Notes under the pieces: generated by a model | Database searches by the model: none | Seen by the model: only the letters and a program-made list of their open reading frames with translations | Told to the model about the DNA's origin: nothing | In this document: positions 1 to 10,398 of the stretch, in pieces | How the letters are laid out: the number at the start of each line of letters is the position of its first letter | Numbering within the stretch: the first letter of the stretch is position 1 | Program-made: the position numbers and the translations under genes | DNA from: Isoetes taiwanensis | Lineage: Eukaryota; Streptophyta; Lycopodiopsida; Isoetales; Isoetaceae | DNA: 64,000 nt | Direction: 5' to 3' | Assembly: GCA_021234155.1 (NCBI GenBank) | Contig: JAJEKV010000012.1 | Coordinates: forward strand, 3,321,638-3,385,637

Positions 1-600
1 AATCCTCATACCCGAGCGGTGAGAACCCACACTGGCTCAATCCATAAAACTTCGGCCAAGAATCAACCACCCCCCTACTCTCCTCCTAGACAACAAAGAA
101 TACTATAAACACCCCTACCCAGCTCCCATAACAAGCGAAATAAATAAACTTCTAATGAAAGTACATACAAATTTCATGCAATGTAATATAAATGCTTTAA
201 TTATTGAAAACAACATTTAGCCAATTAAAAATGTATATAAAAAAATCAATTAAGACTAAAGAGGAAGGTAATCGACCTCCATATGATGTCCCCAACCTCC
301 GATCGCCGATCCTCTGCAACAAGCTCAAAGCTGTAGGAAACTTCGTCAATGGATTTGCTTTGGGACAAGTGCTTTCAATGATCCGAGTCCATCATCTCCT
401 CGTCCTCAAACTGAATATCTGTTATTTGATCAAGATACAAAACATTAACCTATGCTAAGTAGGAGCATCTAAATAACATTATAATCCACAAAAGAAAAGA
501 GTGTAAAGCATATCACATCAACATTACAACTGAAAAACTACTAATACTAACATGTCACGCCATCAAAATATATGCCTTTTTTAACATGCCACATCATCAA
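1..600. other. AT-rich stretch, no supported gene
   Basis: I see no coding signal, RNA gene or clear repeat here. A short open frame at 204-458 has no recognisable domain and ordinary AT-rich composition, so it is not called a gene. Confidence 0.5.
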
Positions 601-602
601 TT

Positions 603-850
603 ATCATAATGATCATTATGACGTCCTCCTAAGGATGTCACTTCATGTGCACGCATGTGCTCACGCTTGTAAGTCATGTTGCAACATAAAAAACATCATG
701 CTGGCATGTCCTATCTAACCATTGACATGTCAACTTATGTTCCCTCACATGCTCACGCAATATCATAGATGTCACCTCATGTGCACGGCATGTGCTAACA
801 TGTGTAAGTCATGTTGCAACATAAAGCGACATGTGTAAGTCATGTTGCAC
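603..850. repeat. Degenerate tandem repeat cluster
   Basis: The motif CATGTGTAAGTCATGTTGCA and close variants recur several times, mixed with variants of 'TCATGTGCACGCATGTGCT'. The copies are imperfect and spaced irregularly. No coding potential is visible. It borders the palindromic module cluster that follows. Confidence 0.6.
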
Positions 851-871
851 CATTGTAGACATGTGGAAGAC

Positions 872-1462
872 GTATATTGAACTCAATATACGCTAATCTT
901 ACATTTAATATTTACATACGAAATCAAAATACGAATATAGTGAGTATATCGCACTCAATATACGTTTTCCAAAAAAAAAAAAGCCAATCTCCTTGAATTT
1001 TAGATCCTAATTCTAGTTCCCACCTCTCTTAAACGATCACATCAATTGAATTTTAGATCCTAAACGATCACATCAAAAGCATGAAAATAAACGGTTGAAG
1101 AGCTCATACAAGAACGAGATGTAAAAGTAAAGAAATCTTTGAGGAATTTGATGCGAATACTCTTACTAACCTGGTGCTTCTTCCATGATCTGATCAGGTA
1201 TGACTGCTCCCGAAATTCTCTCCAAAAACGCGCCGGAAATCGCTCCGAAGAACCCGGAAAAAACACAAAAAAAATCTGATATATAGTAGTATATCGAGTT
1301 AGATATACTATAGTATATCTAACTCGATATACTACTATATATCAGATTTTTTACGCTTTTTTTATACGCCATTTTCCGGCACCCTGCCGGATATACGTAT
1401 ATCGAACTCGATATACGCCGTATATCGAACTCGATATACGCCATATATCGAACTCGATATAC
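872..1462. repeat. Five dispersed 20-bp near-palindromic modules
   Basis: Modules of the form GTATATCGAACTCGATATAC lie at about 872-891, 943-962, 1397-1416, 1420-1439 and 1443-1462. Each has 9-bp arms around a 2-bp centre; the first two are diverged (GTATATTGAACTCAATATAC and a CGC variant). The last three are almost in tandem, about 23 bp apart. The large palindrome at 1269-1352 contains related sequence (TATATCGAGTTAGATATA). The function is unknown. They could be protein-binding sites, or terminal or subterminal parts of an unclassified transposon. Confidence 0.75.
1269..1352. repeat. 84-bp perfect palindrome
   Basis: Two 42-bp arms meet with no spacer between 1310 and 1311. Each arm runs from a six-A/six-T edge (AAAAAATCTGATATATAG...) to the centre (GATATACTA|TAGTATATC). 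I found no mismatch on reading both arms. Such a sequence can extrude as a cruciform and is unstable in cloning and replication, so its perfection suggests recent origin or continuing correction. It sits among the 20-bp modules and shares sequence with them. Confidence 0.85.
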
Positions 1463-1504
1463 GCATGGTTTTGAATGTTTGGTTAGGGAGCCAATATTTT
1501 ACCC

Positions 1505-3923
1505 GCATGCGTAGTGTCCAGCTCAGTAGTTTTGGGGATTCATCTACGAGCAGGGATTTATAAATCTTTCTCAGATCTTCTTGAGGTTTGGTTATTTAGG
1601 AGTCTTCAATTTTGTTTCAGGTTTGTCCTGCATGTCTACAATCTTCCTTCTTGTTCTTAAGAATTCATTCATGGGTCGTTTTCCTTCCTTGGTAAATGCG
1701 TCCTTGAGTCTGGGCGACCTAGGAAGGATGCAAATTGCATTTAAACCCTACAAAAGTTGTTGCAGTCTAGATCTTGATTTTTCTGAGGAGCTTTCATTTG
1801 CATTAGAACCATCGTGGATCTCTCTTGAACTTTTCTGTGGTTTTCTTCTACCCTTCCGTACTAGATGTTAAAGAAATAAATTATTCTGTTCTGATGTTAA
1901 AGAAATAAATTATTCTGTTCTTTTTTTTGTTCATATTGCAGTCTTGATTAGCAAATGCACTGAAATGAGATTGACGAGCTAGGGGATACTCTCTGCGGGA
2001 CGATGCTTCTATATCTTGAATCATGCTTAAGAGAGAAGTTTGGTGGCTGGGCTTGTTCTAAGTCTATCCAGCTTTAGGCCGATCTCTAATGGGACCCTGA
2101 CAATGCAATATCTCACTTAGATTCAGGTTTATCTTGTAGAGCGTTATTGGTTGATCAATTTTATGTACTTGGAGATACCAAAATTTAGGAAAATAGTGGT
2201 AGCTTCTAGAAATAGTTGTAGTCTATTTGTATTTATGTTTCTTTTCTACATTTTTGTTCATGATAAGAGAATATTTTTTCTTTTCTACGTTTTGTTCATG
2301 GTAAGAAAATATTGTTGCATTTCAAAAGAATGCATATATAAAGTCAAGATATATTTGCACCTTCTAAAAAAATTATAACTAGACTCCTATAGTACTCTTC
2401 CTAGTTTGAAAGATGATTCGGATCCTGTAGTATAAGCTAAAAAGAAAAGATCGAGAGAGACTTATAACCACGAATCTTTATGCTTAATTTTTATTTGAAC
2501 CATGAGGGATGTTTATTGTGTTGTAATATTTCCAATTTGAAAACATAAAAATCCTTCCTACAAATACAAAAGATTTTAAAAGCAGATTTAAAAAGTATCA
2601 CAGATGCATTTTAATACTTCTTTCAAATCCACGGGTATTTTAACAAAGACGGACAGATATAAAAGCATTTTTTAGATTTTCCTATTAACTAGTACCCAAA
2701 TTAAAAATCGAGATTCAAAAAACTCTTATCTATGTTAATTCCCTAATATTTATATTATAGCTATTTACAAGTTCATCTCTCTCTTAAAAAATCAGAATAT
2801 ACCCAATTATCTAAAATAGGAGTTAGAAAGGCACAAATAACTAGTACAACATAGACAATAACATAGATATGACATATTTAACAAAATTTGGACTTATTCA
2901 AATCTAATACATGTACTTCAAGGATTCCATGATAGTATTATAATGTATTTTTAGCTTTTATTTATTTTAATAATTTGTTCTATTTATCTTTAGATAAAAA
3001 ATATGATGCTTACTAAAGTTTAAAGTTGCTTTCTAAACTAATTCTCGGTTCCATCTATTTAGAATTAAATTTTCATCTAAAACAACTCTGTATAAGTAAA
3101 ATGCTATTCTTTTCAAAATATTTAAAGAAAGTTTTACATTGAAATTAATTAAATGATTACATTTTGTGTTTAATAAAAAATGAATGGTTTATTATAGATT
3201 AAATGTTAATATATTTTGTTTCATTAATAATAAATTGTTCAATAGTTATTATTAAACCAATAACTTTATATCATTTACTTAATTTCAACCTAAAACTTTT
3301 CTTAACGTATTTTTAAAAGTGTAAAAGCTTGTAAATTGTGAAATTCTAATAATAGTTTTAAGTCAATCGCCTATCAAACCATCGGATTTCATTTAATTAT
3401 CATGATTGCTAAATTTTGAATTTGTTAAATCACTAAAAATTGAAATTTTATATTCTTGAAATGTCTAATTCTAAATAGATTCACATGAAAATTAGTTTGA
3501 AAATCATGTTTATTCTTTGATAACCATTATAGTTTTAATTTAAAGATAAACTTATATAATTAAAACTTATAAAAATTATAACAATCAGAGAATCAAACAA
3601 TACATATCATTCTTGAAATGCTATCTATTAAGAATTAAGTCCAAATTTTGTTGAATATGTCATAGATGTATTGTCCTAAAGAAACTCCTATCCGATTAAT
3701 AGGACAATCGCCAATAATGATATCCAGATACTGACGCCGTTCCCAAATATGCAGCTCAACAACTTGTAGCTCGACTATATACCGAAGCCAATTCTATATT
3801 TTCCACAAAATGATACATACGCAAACACAAGTGATGAAATACCAAATCGGCTGAACAAGGTCCATAGGAATGGGTTTAACTCGAGCACGCAGTATTATAA
3901 GAAAACCTGTAAAACAACTTTTA

Positions 3924-3956
<33 letters not shown>

Positions 3957-4548
3957 TCATTTTGCACAACATTGCTTATATCACTCTTACACCTATACAA
4001 TTTTTCAATGTCAATTTGTTAAAATTCCCTATAATCACGTCTTATTCAAATTACCAAAGTTTATATCAATCTTACATTTGAATATTTGCATATTTTTTGT
4101 ATGTCAATTTGTTAAAGTTTTCTATGACTCAAATTACCAAAACTTAAGATCACGATGCATTATATTTAAAATCACATTGTATTTAAGATTTTAATGTAAG
4201 AGATAATAGGCGGTGAGCCCTCTAAGGCCGAACTTGATCTACCCCGGCATAAGAGCCTACTAAGAGCCTCCTATCTAACGTGCGACGGGAGACAAATTTC
4301 AACCATTAGATGCAAGAAAGTGTCACAAGACATATTTTTAACCAAAATCAAAGTTAACTTATATACTTAAACATATTAGTTATAAAATAGTTAAAAGTTT
4401 ATGTACTAAAAATATTAACTAAAATCAGTGTCACTACATTAAAGTTAAGTTAGCAAAACTACGCAAAAAAAAAAAAAAGGAACATTAAAAGATAAAAAGT
4501 GATTTTTTTGAGGTCACTAATTTCTGAGGTCACATTTTTGAGGTCACA
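1505..4548. mobile_element. Unclassified dispersed repeat, copy 1
   Basis: This block matches 10399-13011 in the same orientation over most of its length. Shared landmarks are 'AGTGTCCAGCTCA' at the left, a doubled 29-bp unit (GATGTTAAAGAAATAAATTA...) at about 1866-1920, and 'GAGATAATAGGCGG' at about 4200. The copies differ by insertions and tandem duplications. Copy 1 holds the fold-back MITE (2869-3663) and a run of about 27 A from 3929. A 96-codon open frame at 1581-1871 has no recognisable domain and is not conserved as an open frame in copy 2. Part of the block (2480-2560) resembles a transcript 3' end, and a third related 3' end lies at 7200-7307. The class is unknown; I could not define terminal repeats. 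Confidence 0.6.
2869..3663. mobile_element. 795-bp fold-back MITE with TIRs and AGAT target duplication
   Basis: The ends are inverted repeats of about 27 bp: ATGACATATTTAACAAAATT on the left and the complement ending in AATATGTCAT on the right. AGAT flanks it at 2865-2868 and 3664-3667. The related copy at 11.8 kb has the uninterrupted sequence with a single AGAT, so this is an insertion with a preserved empty site. Inside, left and right halves are further inverted copies: around 3053-3065 against 3467-3480, and 3124-3180 against 3240-3300. Most of the element could therefore fold into one long imperfect hairpin. It is very AT-rich with no ORF, so it is non-autonomous. Confidence 0.85.
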
Positions 4549-4835
4549 TTAGTTTCTTCCAAAAACTTTGCCAATTGTTGCTATATAGAAGATTAAGCAT
4601 GTCCTCTCGCACGCTGTCTTCAAAAGCTGCTTCTTCCTCTTGATAACTGTTTGTAAGCTTTTTTATAAACTGCGACTGACTTATGATCACGAGTCAAAGT
4701 GTATTTGAGCTGTTTATGTAGAGTCTTACAGTTTTCATACTTACCACCCATCCTGCGGCATCTAGCCTCTATTGTTTTGGAACTTTTGGGCCCAAACTTT
4801 GTACGAATAGTACGTAGAGCAGCTTTCGAAAGGTA
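4549..4835 (-). pseudogene. Captured fragment of the 16-20 kb LINE family
   Basis: This stretch is closely similar to 18471-18722, an internal part of the minus-strand LINE lying between its endonuclease and reverse transcriptase. The match starts abruptly at 'TTTCTTCCAAAA' and decays near 'GTACGTAGAGCAGC'. It has no LINE 3' end or tail, so it is an internal fragment carried here by another element or by repair, not a retrotransposition product. The left neighbour is the copy 1 repeat; copy 2 at 13.0 kb lacks this fragment. Confidence 0.7.
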
Positions 4836-4883
4836 CGAAAGGTACGTAGGCTCTGGTTGTTACAGCTTTCGAGTTAATAAAAA

Positions 4884-4911
4884 CTAGTTATGGTGCCCGG
4901 CGTTGCCGGGC
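4884..4911 (-). mobile_element. Helitron-type 3' end (hairpin plus CTAG)
   Basis: Read on the minus strand this is a GC-rich hairpin, GCCCGGC-AAC-GCCGGGC (4895-4911), then a short spacer and CTAG (4884-4887), followed by T outside. That is the classic Helitron 3' terminus (hairpin, CTRR, insertion next to T). The element body should run to the right, into the 4.9-5.9 kb tandem repeats. I could not identify its TC 5' end. Related ends lie at 50001, 54850, 55160 and 60223. Confidence 0.65.
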
Positions 4912-5069
4912 TCAGTAACTATTTGAGGAGGTGGTTGTTTCATTGTTGGCTAGAACAGACAATGTGGCTTGGAGGGGGCAAGGATAATTTGGAAGAAACT
5001 TTTAAGATTCATTGACATAGAATTCAATATTTAAATTTTGTATATGTGTTGGAATTGGTATCTTTTGAG

Positions 5070-5710
5070 TAACGTTTCTCACCCATATGGTAGTCAATGG
5101 GTTTTTGTGCCTTTAGATGGTACTCCATCTTAATGGCCTAGGTAACTTTTCTCACTTCCATGGTAGTCGATGGGTTTTTGTCATGCCAATCTCTCAATGG
5201 CCTAACCATCTAGCCCTTTGAGCCTATACTTGTTATATATCCTTGTATTATTTTTGATAACATAGATGTTGATCATGGATATAGTCAATTGAAAGACTGT
5301 GGTCTTTTTTATTGGACATGCATATGCAACATGTAGAACATTTATAATGTATTTGATAGCATGTAAAAGTGTATTCATGCTTTCCTCTTTGGATTTGATG
5401 TCCTATGGTTACAGACTAACATAAAGGTAAAGACATGTTAGGTTTAGGTGAGGATAATTGTGTAGGGGTAAGGGAGTGCATACCCACATGGGGGTAATGT
5501 TTGGCATCGTAGTTTCATGCAATGTACATGGGGGTAATGTTGGGCATTGTAGTTCTATGCAATTATTAGATGTGAGTGGTGTAATATATGCATGTTTGTA
5601 AAGAATTTTAAGGATAGTTAGAGGGGAATGTCAATGCAATTATTAGATGTGAGTGCTGCAATATATGCATGTTTGTTAAAAAATTGTAAGGATAGTTGTA
5701 GAGGGATATC
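5070..5710. repeat. Three sets of two-copy tandem duplications
   Basis: Three local duplications lie within about 650 bp: 'TCTCACCCATATGGTAGTC' near 5077 and 5149; 'ACATGGGGGTAATGTT' near 5488 and 5527; and a unit of about 73 bp containing 'CAATTATTAGATGTGAGTG' near 5560 and 5635. Copies within a set are 85-95% alike by eye. They lie in the presumed body of the Helitron-like element that ends at 4884. No coding function is supported. Confidence 0.7.
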
Positions 5711-5899
5711 AACATGGAAAATGAGCTTATGTCCATTAACATTATTGATGTTATCCACCTTGTGTTGTTTTTGCGCACACAAAATGGAACTTGCACACAC
5801 AATGGAACTTCATTGTCGGTTATCGAAAAAGGAGAAAATGGCATAAGATGTTTATAAATTGGAGAATTGATTTTCAAAAACCTAGAAAAATGATTTTGC

Positions 5900-6737
5900 A
5901 AATATCATGTTATATCCTACATAATTGATGTCAGTCCTTTTAAGATAAGCCAAAACGGGATGATTTGTTCTCTAGCTTACAGATTATAGAATGGATATTA
6001 TGAAGCAAGTGCTATAAATTGCAAGCAAAACATCTTACGGGCTTGCCTATAAGCATCTTGAAGAGGCAAAATGGGTTCTTGGCGCAGGCGGCAGCGGCTA
6101 GGGCGGTGACATGAGACAGGGGCCGCCCCCCTTCTTCCACCGGAACTGCTGATATTTTCTTGCCTTCCTAACTCCGATCCCGCTGCTAGAAGGGAAACTT
6201 TGATCTCTGTTTGTGGATTTGAAGGATTTAGAGCAAGACGATTTTCTGTAGCAGCAGCAGGGCGGTATGCTAACGATTCCGGGTAAGCCACTAACGTGGT
6301 TAATTTTGCTCTTCTGCTTCCTATGAAGCATTATGATCTAGTTCTAAGAGATAAAGACAGAGATACTTTTCTTGAAAGATCTTTTCTTGAAGGATCTTTC
6401 TTTATATTCTATGGCTGCTTTTATCTCATTGAACAAAAGACACATCGAAAAGACGTAGATGTCTATAAGGTGGAGCAAGATTTTGGAATGTTAGCTTATG
6501 GTGGCAGTTTTCAGATTTCGGCAGTGCTATCTTTCTCCAAGTCTTTTTTACAGTAGAAATTTTTTCTTTCCTTCCACTCTTTCTCTCTAGCAGAAAGGTC
6601 TGGATTATGTATTTGGATGATAGTAAAGGCTCACACTGATTAGTAAAATTATGTGGATTACTACGGATTCGTTGGTAAATGGTCAAAAATTGTAGAGATA
6701 ACTGGAAGCACGGCAGCATGGTGAGATGATCCTAAAT
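5900..6737. other. Non-coding repeat-like stretch, no supported gene
   Basis: Overlapping short open frames occur on both strands (for example 5998-6291 and 6426-6719), but none shows a recognisable motif or splice structure. A short local duplication, 'CTTGAAAGATCTTTT', is seen near 6370-6410. Nothing else is supported. Confidence 0.4.
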
Positions 6738-6935
6738 ACTCGGTTCTTGCTCAGGTACTGCTATGCCTGGGCGGATCTTTCAAGTGCTGATGCTTGATTG
6801 ATCCTGGTACTGCTATGCCAAGGAACCCTATGTTTATTTAGCACTCGGTGCTTGCTCAGGTACTGCTATGCCTGGGCGAATCTTTCAAGTGCCGATGCTT
6901 GATTGGTACTACTATGCCAAGAACCTCATTCCATT
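6738..6935. repeat. Two-copy tandem duplication, ~105-bp unit
   Basis: A unit starting 'ACTCGGTTCTTGCTCAGG' at 6738 is repeated from 6843. Both copies contain 'TACTGCTATGCCTGGGCG' and 'GATGCTTGATTG'. The copies differ by a few substitutions and a small deletion. The stretch belongs to a dispersed repeat whose 3' end is at 7307. Confidence 0.7.
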
Positions 6936-7139
6936 TTGCTACTGCTATACAGATATACAAGTTTTCTTGCCTTTTCTCAATATTTCAGGGGAATTTATAT
7001 GGTTCTACTGTTTGGTTTGAGAATTTAGGGGGCCTTAAAGGCTTATCTCAGGTATCATCATTACAAGATCTGGCTACTAGGTGGACGGATTATGGTGCTT
7101 CGTACATATCAGGCTTTCGGAGTTGTTAATAAATTTCCG

Positions 7140-7307
7140 CACAAGAAAGATGAAGATGTTGAGTTACTCCTGTAGTAATCTTTCTACTGTGATGAAACAT
7201 TCTAGTTGTTGTGCTTAATTATGATTTGATCCATGTGGGATCCTTTATGATGTAATACTTCCTATATGATTAATATAAAACTTTCATTCCTTCAAAAAAA
7301 AAAAAAA
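7140..7307 (+). mobile_element. Poly(A)-ended transcript-like 3' end, probable retrocopy
   Basis: A UTR-like segment (GCTTAATTATGATTTGATCC ... ATGATGTAATACTTCC ... AATATAAAACTTTCATTCC) ends in a 14-A run at 7294-7307. Related segments occur in both copies of the unclassified repeat (about 2480-2560 and 11440-11550), also followed by A-rich DNA. Repeated 3' ends carrying poly(A) suggest a retrotransposed family (SINE or LINE-like tail, or retropseudogene). No ORF is retained. Confidence 0.45.
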
Positions 7308-8400
7308 CATCTTACGCACTTTTGCAAGCAAGAAAGGTAAACAAGACAAACAAGATTTGGACAAGAGCATGTTTGTTTGCTAAATAGCGACAATAGCGAA
7401 TGGAAATTGATTAGCAATAAGTATAAAACTAAATCTTCTACTAGCCATATTATATAGATTTTGCCACAGCATCCTGTCCTGACATCGTACCGAACTTAGG
7501 CATAATGATAAATCAAATAAGGGGAATTCTAAAAAATGTCATATAATACATATCTGTTATATCCTTCGAAATTATCAAGATGCCCTAGATTGATTTGGAA
7601 CAAAGTTGAGGCAACAATCAAAAGCCGATGCTAACATTTGTTCACCCCTTATTCCTTAATCTACACCGTACGTAAAGTTCCTCGTTTGTGGGGTATGCAA
7701 GTACAAAATTTGCTATACTGTATAACAAGATTTGCAAAATACTATAAGATATCAAGCAAAATACTATATGGTGCTGATTTTGTACGTGCAAAGTATAATT
7801 ATAAGGGCTCTCGCTGCCCGGAGTCAACCCCGTGTGAATATGCACCCAAACCAAAGGGGGTTTAAGGGGGATTTTAATTTAAATGTGTTGGACCCAATGG
7901 TTGTGTTAATTAATGTTAATGGTAGTTATGTGTTGGTTTTTATCTTAAAAAAAATTTTGGGCCCTTCGGGCCCTAACAAAAACAAACATTTATCTATGTG
8001 CACTTAGTTACACATTGACCAAATTGTTAAAGAATACAACTTTGCATACATAGAACACAAGTATTAAGAAAACACCATTGTTATTCTCGTCCTTGTCAAA
8101 CTTCAAATTTAAGAATGTGATTTAATATTCTATCTAGTTTACACCCCTAACTCCAAAACTACTGCGTTGTACAATGTTCACAATAAAGGATGCCATTCCC
8201 AAGGTAAACAAACCACTGCTGAAAGCAATATACAGCATTACAATCCATAATATATTCTTCATATATATGTTATCAAACATTGCATGGGCATCCTGCAGAG
8301 CGCCAAATTTACCATATATCTGAGCAAGCTAGTTTCCTAAGAACCTATCTCATCCTAATCATTGTTATAAACTCTGATCATGAATAGTAGAAAAAGTAGG
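7308..8400. other. Gene-free stretch with one GC hairpin
   Basis: No coding region is supported. One compact hairpin, GGGCCCTTCGGGCCC, lies at 7959-7973 just after an A-rich/T-rich tract. In bacteria this would look like a terminator; here, in plant DNA, it is more likely part of a repeat end. Short open frames at 7638-8007 overlap on both strands and show no domain. Confidence 0.4.
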
Positions 8401-8444
8401 CTGAGGCTCCTTGCAATCTTCCACAACCAGCATCGAAACCACCA

Positions 8445-9345
8445 CTAACATACCTCATGTTTGCGATGTCTTTGGCAGCAGTTAGTTGTCATAGTTCCGG
8501 ATTTTGATTCAATGTAATCAGCTGCCTTAGCTTTAAAAATATACCTTGGGATAAACTTGTCATTTTTTATGCTGTTAACCTGTGGGGAAAGGGCATCTGC
8601 ATTGTTAATCCAGAATATGTTGAAAATGAGCATTGATCTTGCCAGCCATATTGCAGGCTTGAAGAACATTTTTGCAACATGCGTTAAGCTCCACACGCCT
8701 TCGAAATGCCAATAACACGATCTTAAAGAAGAAATCTATGTCATGAAGTCAATGACAAAGCCGGAGGAATGGGTGTATAGTGGATGATAAAGATGCCATT
8801 TGTTTTCTGCCCTACCTTTGAGTCCGTTATCATCAAATTGGATTTTTGTTCCAGGGACTCCAAGCCACAAATATCCCAGTTGTCTTTTATAACAATGTTC
8901 CTGCCTGTCAAAATAAGCAACACATGTGCTTATCACACAAAATAGCCACATAACAAACAATAATCTTTGAACTTGGACTTCATGATGGGCATAGCAAGCT
9001 ACGAGTGATATAGAATTAGGACAAGCTGGAAAGGTATTTTTGGAGCTTGACTGCAAACACTACCTTCCCTAAAAAACGGATTAATGGAAGATACATAGCA
9101 ATGAAGAATAGATGTCTCACCTGCATTTGGTCGAGAGTAGGCTTATAAGGAAAACATGCTGCAAAACCCGCCATTTCGGTCCATTTCGGTCAAGGCCAAT
9201 GGCAAACCGATAGGTTTTCTCTCTGGGGATCTTTCCGGAAGACAAGTAACGGAGAAGAATTGGGTCCATGCTTCTAAACGTAAGTATTCCGTTTCAAGCC
9301 CCAGAAAATCCTGTGGTTCGTTTGTATCCAAGGACCTAGCTCATT
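8445..9345. other. Possible exon remnants of unknown gene, low support
   Basis: Minus-strand open frames at 8445-8696 and 8736-9056, and a plus-strand frame at 9156-9347, have more protein-like composition than the surrounding AT-rich DNA. The minus-strand peptide contains 'LGVPGTKIQFDDNGLKG'. I recognise no family, start or consistent splice structure. They may be degraded gene pieces carried by a transposon, or chance open frames. Confidence 0.2.
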
Positions 9346-10398
9346 GAAAGACAAGACCACTTCGGGCATCTCTGTTTATCAGAAAAAATGATTCAGATTC
9401 TACCGAAAATCATACTACTCCTCAATAACGCAAAACAAAAAGAGAATTTCTTAGTTCGCAGGCTGCTTCATCTTCGGAAAGTAGTGCAGCGATCGACCAA
9501 GACCCTAATATAGGCTGCAAACAAACTCTAAAGCTAAGCTATCGAGCCCTGCATGCCTTTAGATTTTTCTTTTTTTTTTTTCCTTTTTTTTTTTTTAAAC
9601 ATGGGTCAAACCATTGGCAATTGCCATAAAAAAACATGAAACTGTATGCGCACTCTAGATGTACGCATTAGTACATCCACGAGATTACACAACCAAATCA
9701 TATAAAAACCTTAGGGAAAAAAGTATAAAAATACAAAAACAACCCCCTGTTATAATGCTACATATTCAATAACTGTTCCGCAATTCTAAAGTGATGCTAA
9801 TAGAAAATGAGAATTTAAACCGTGCAAAAAGAAGAAAGAGCAATATATCCCTTTCAAACATATAACATGCATTTACAAATTGGTTTGTCCATGTCGAGTT
9901 GTGATAACCCCTCCAAATTTACACATTTTGCCAAAAGTAAAGACCCTGACAACGTTCAAATGCTTCAAATAGGCCTCTGAATCATTTGATGTGCAAGCTT
10001 TGGATGATATTAGAGACAAGGGATTGCAATCTGCGTGAAAAACTAGTAAGAACTTGCATTTGTTGCACGTTTTTTTCAACTGATCAACTACCATACTATC
10101 TAATTTGAGAGCCCATAGAATATATGGAGCTTTTGAAAGCGACTTGAATGGCCTTTGCTTGGAGATCAAAAGCCAACATAGCAAAATTCTATAAGGTAGG
10201 GATCCTCATTTACGAATTCATAACTTTTCTCTTACAACAATTAGCACAATGACTCTAAATGGCAAGAGTATTGAACAGAAAAAATATAATACACGACTTG
10301 GAATGAGGCGGTCACGGCGCTTGGGCGGCTGTTAAGGTGAGGTGACAGCCTCCCCATCCTATCTCCAGTACAGCAACAGAGGTTTGAAGAGCACCAAC
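9346..10398. other. Mostly gene-free; T-rich tract
   Basis: A pyrimidine tract of about 30 bases lies at 9568-9596 and could be the poly(A) end of a minus-strand retroelement extending right, but no ORF confirms this. A 103-codon minus-strand frame at 9873-10184 contains 'KKTCNKCKFLLVFHADCN' and may be an exon relic; no family was recognised. Confidence 0.3.

Noticed and set aside
1581-1871. 96-codon plus-strand ORF as a gene
   Set aside because: The open frame is not maintained in the homologous copy at 10.4-10.8 kb and has no recognisable domain.
7959-7973. GC hairpin followed by A-rich DNA, like a bacterial terminator
   Set aside because: The surrounding DNA is clearly eukaryotic with no adjacent gene; a short palindrome in repeat DNA explains it.
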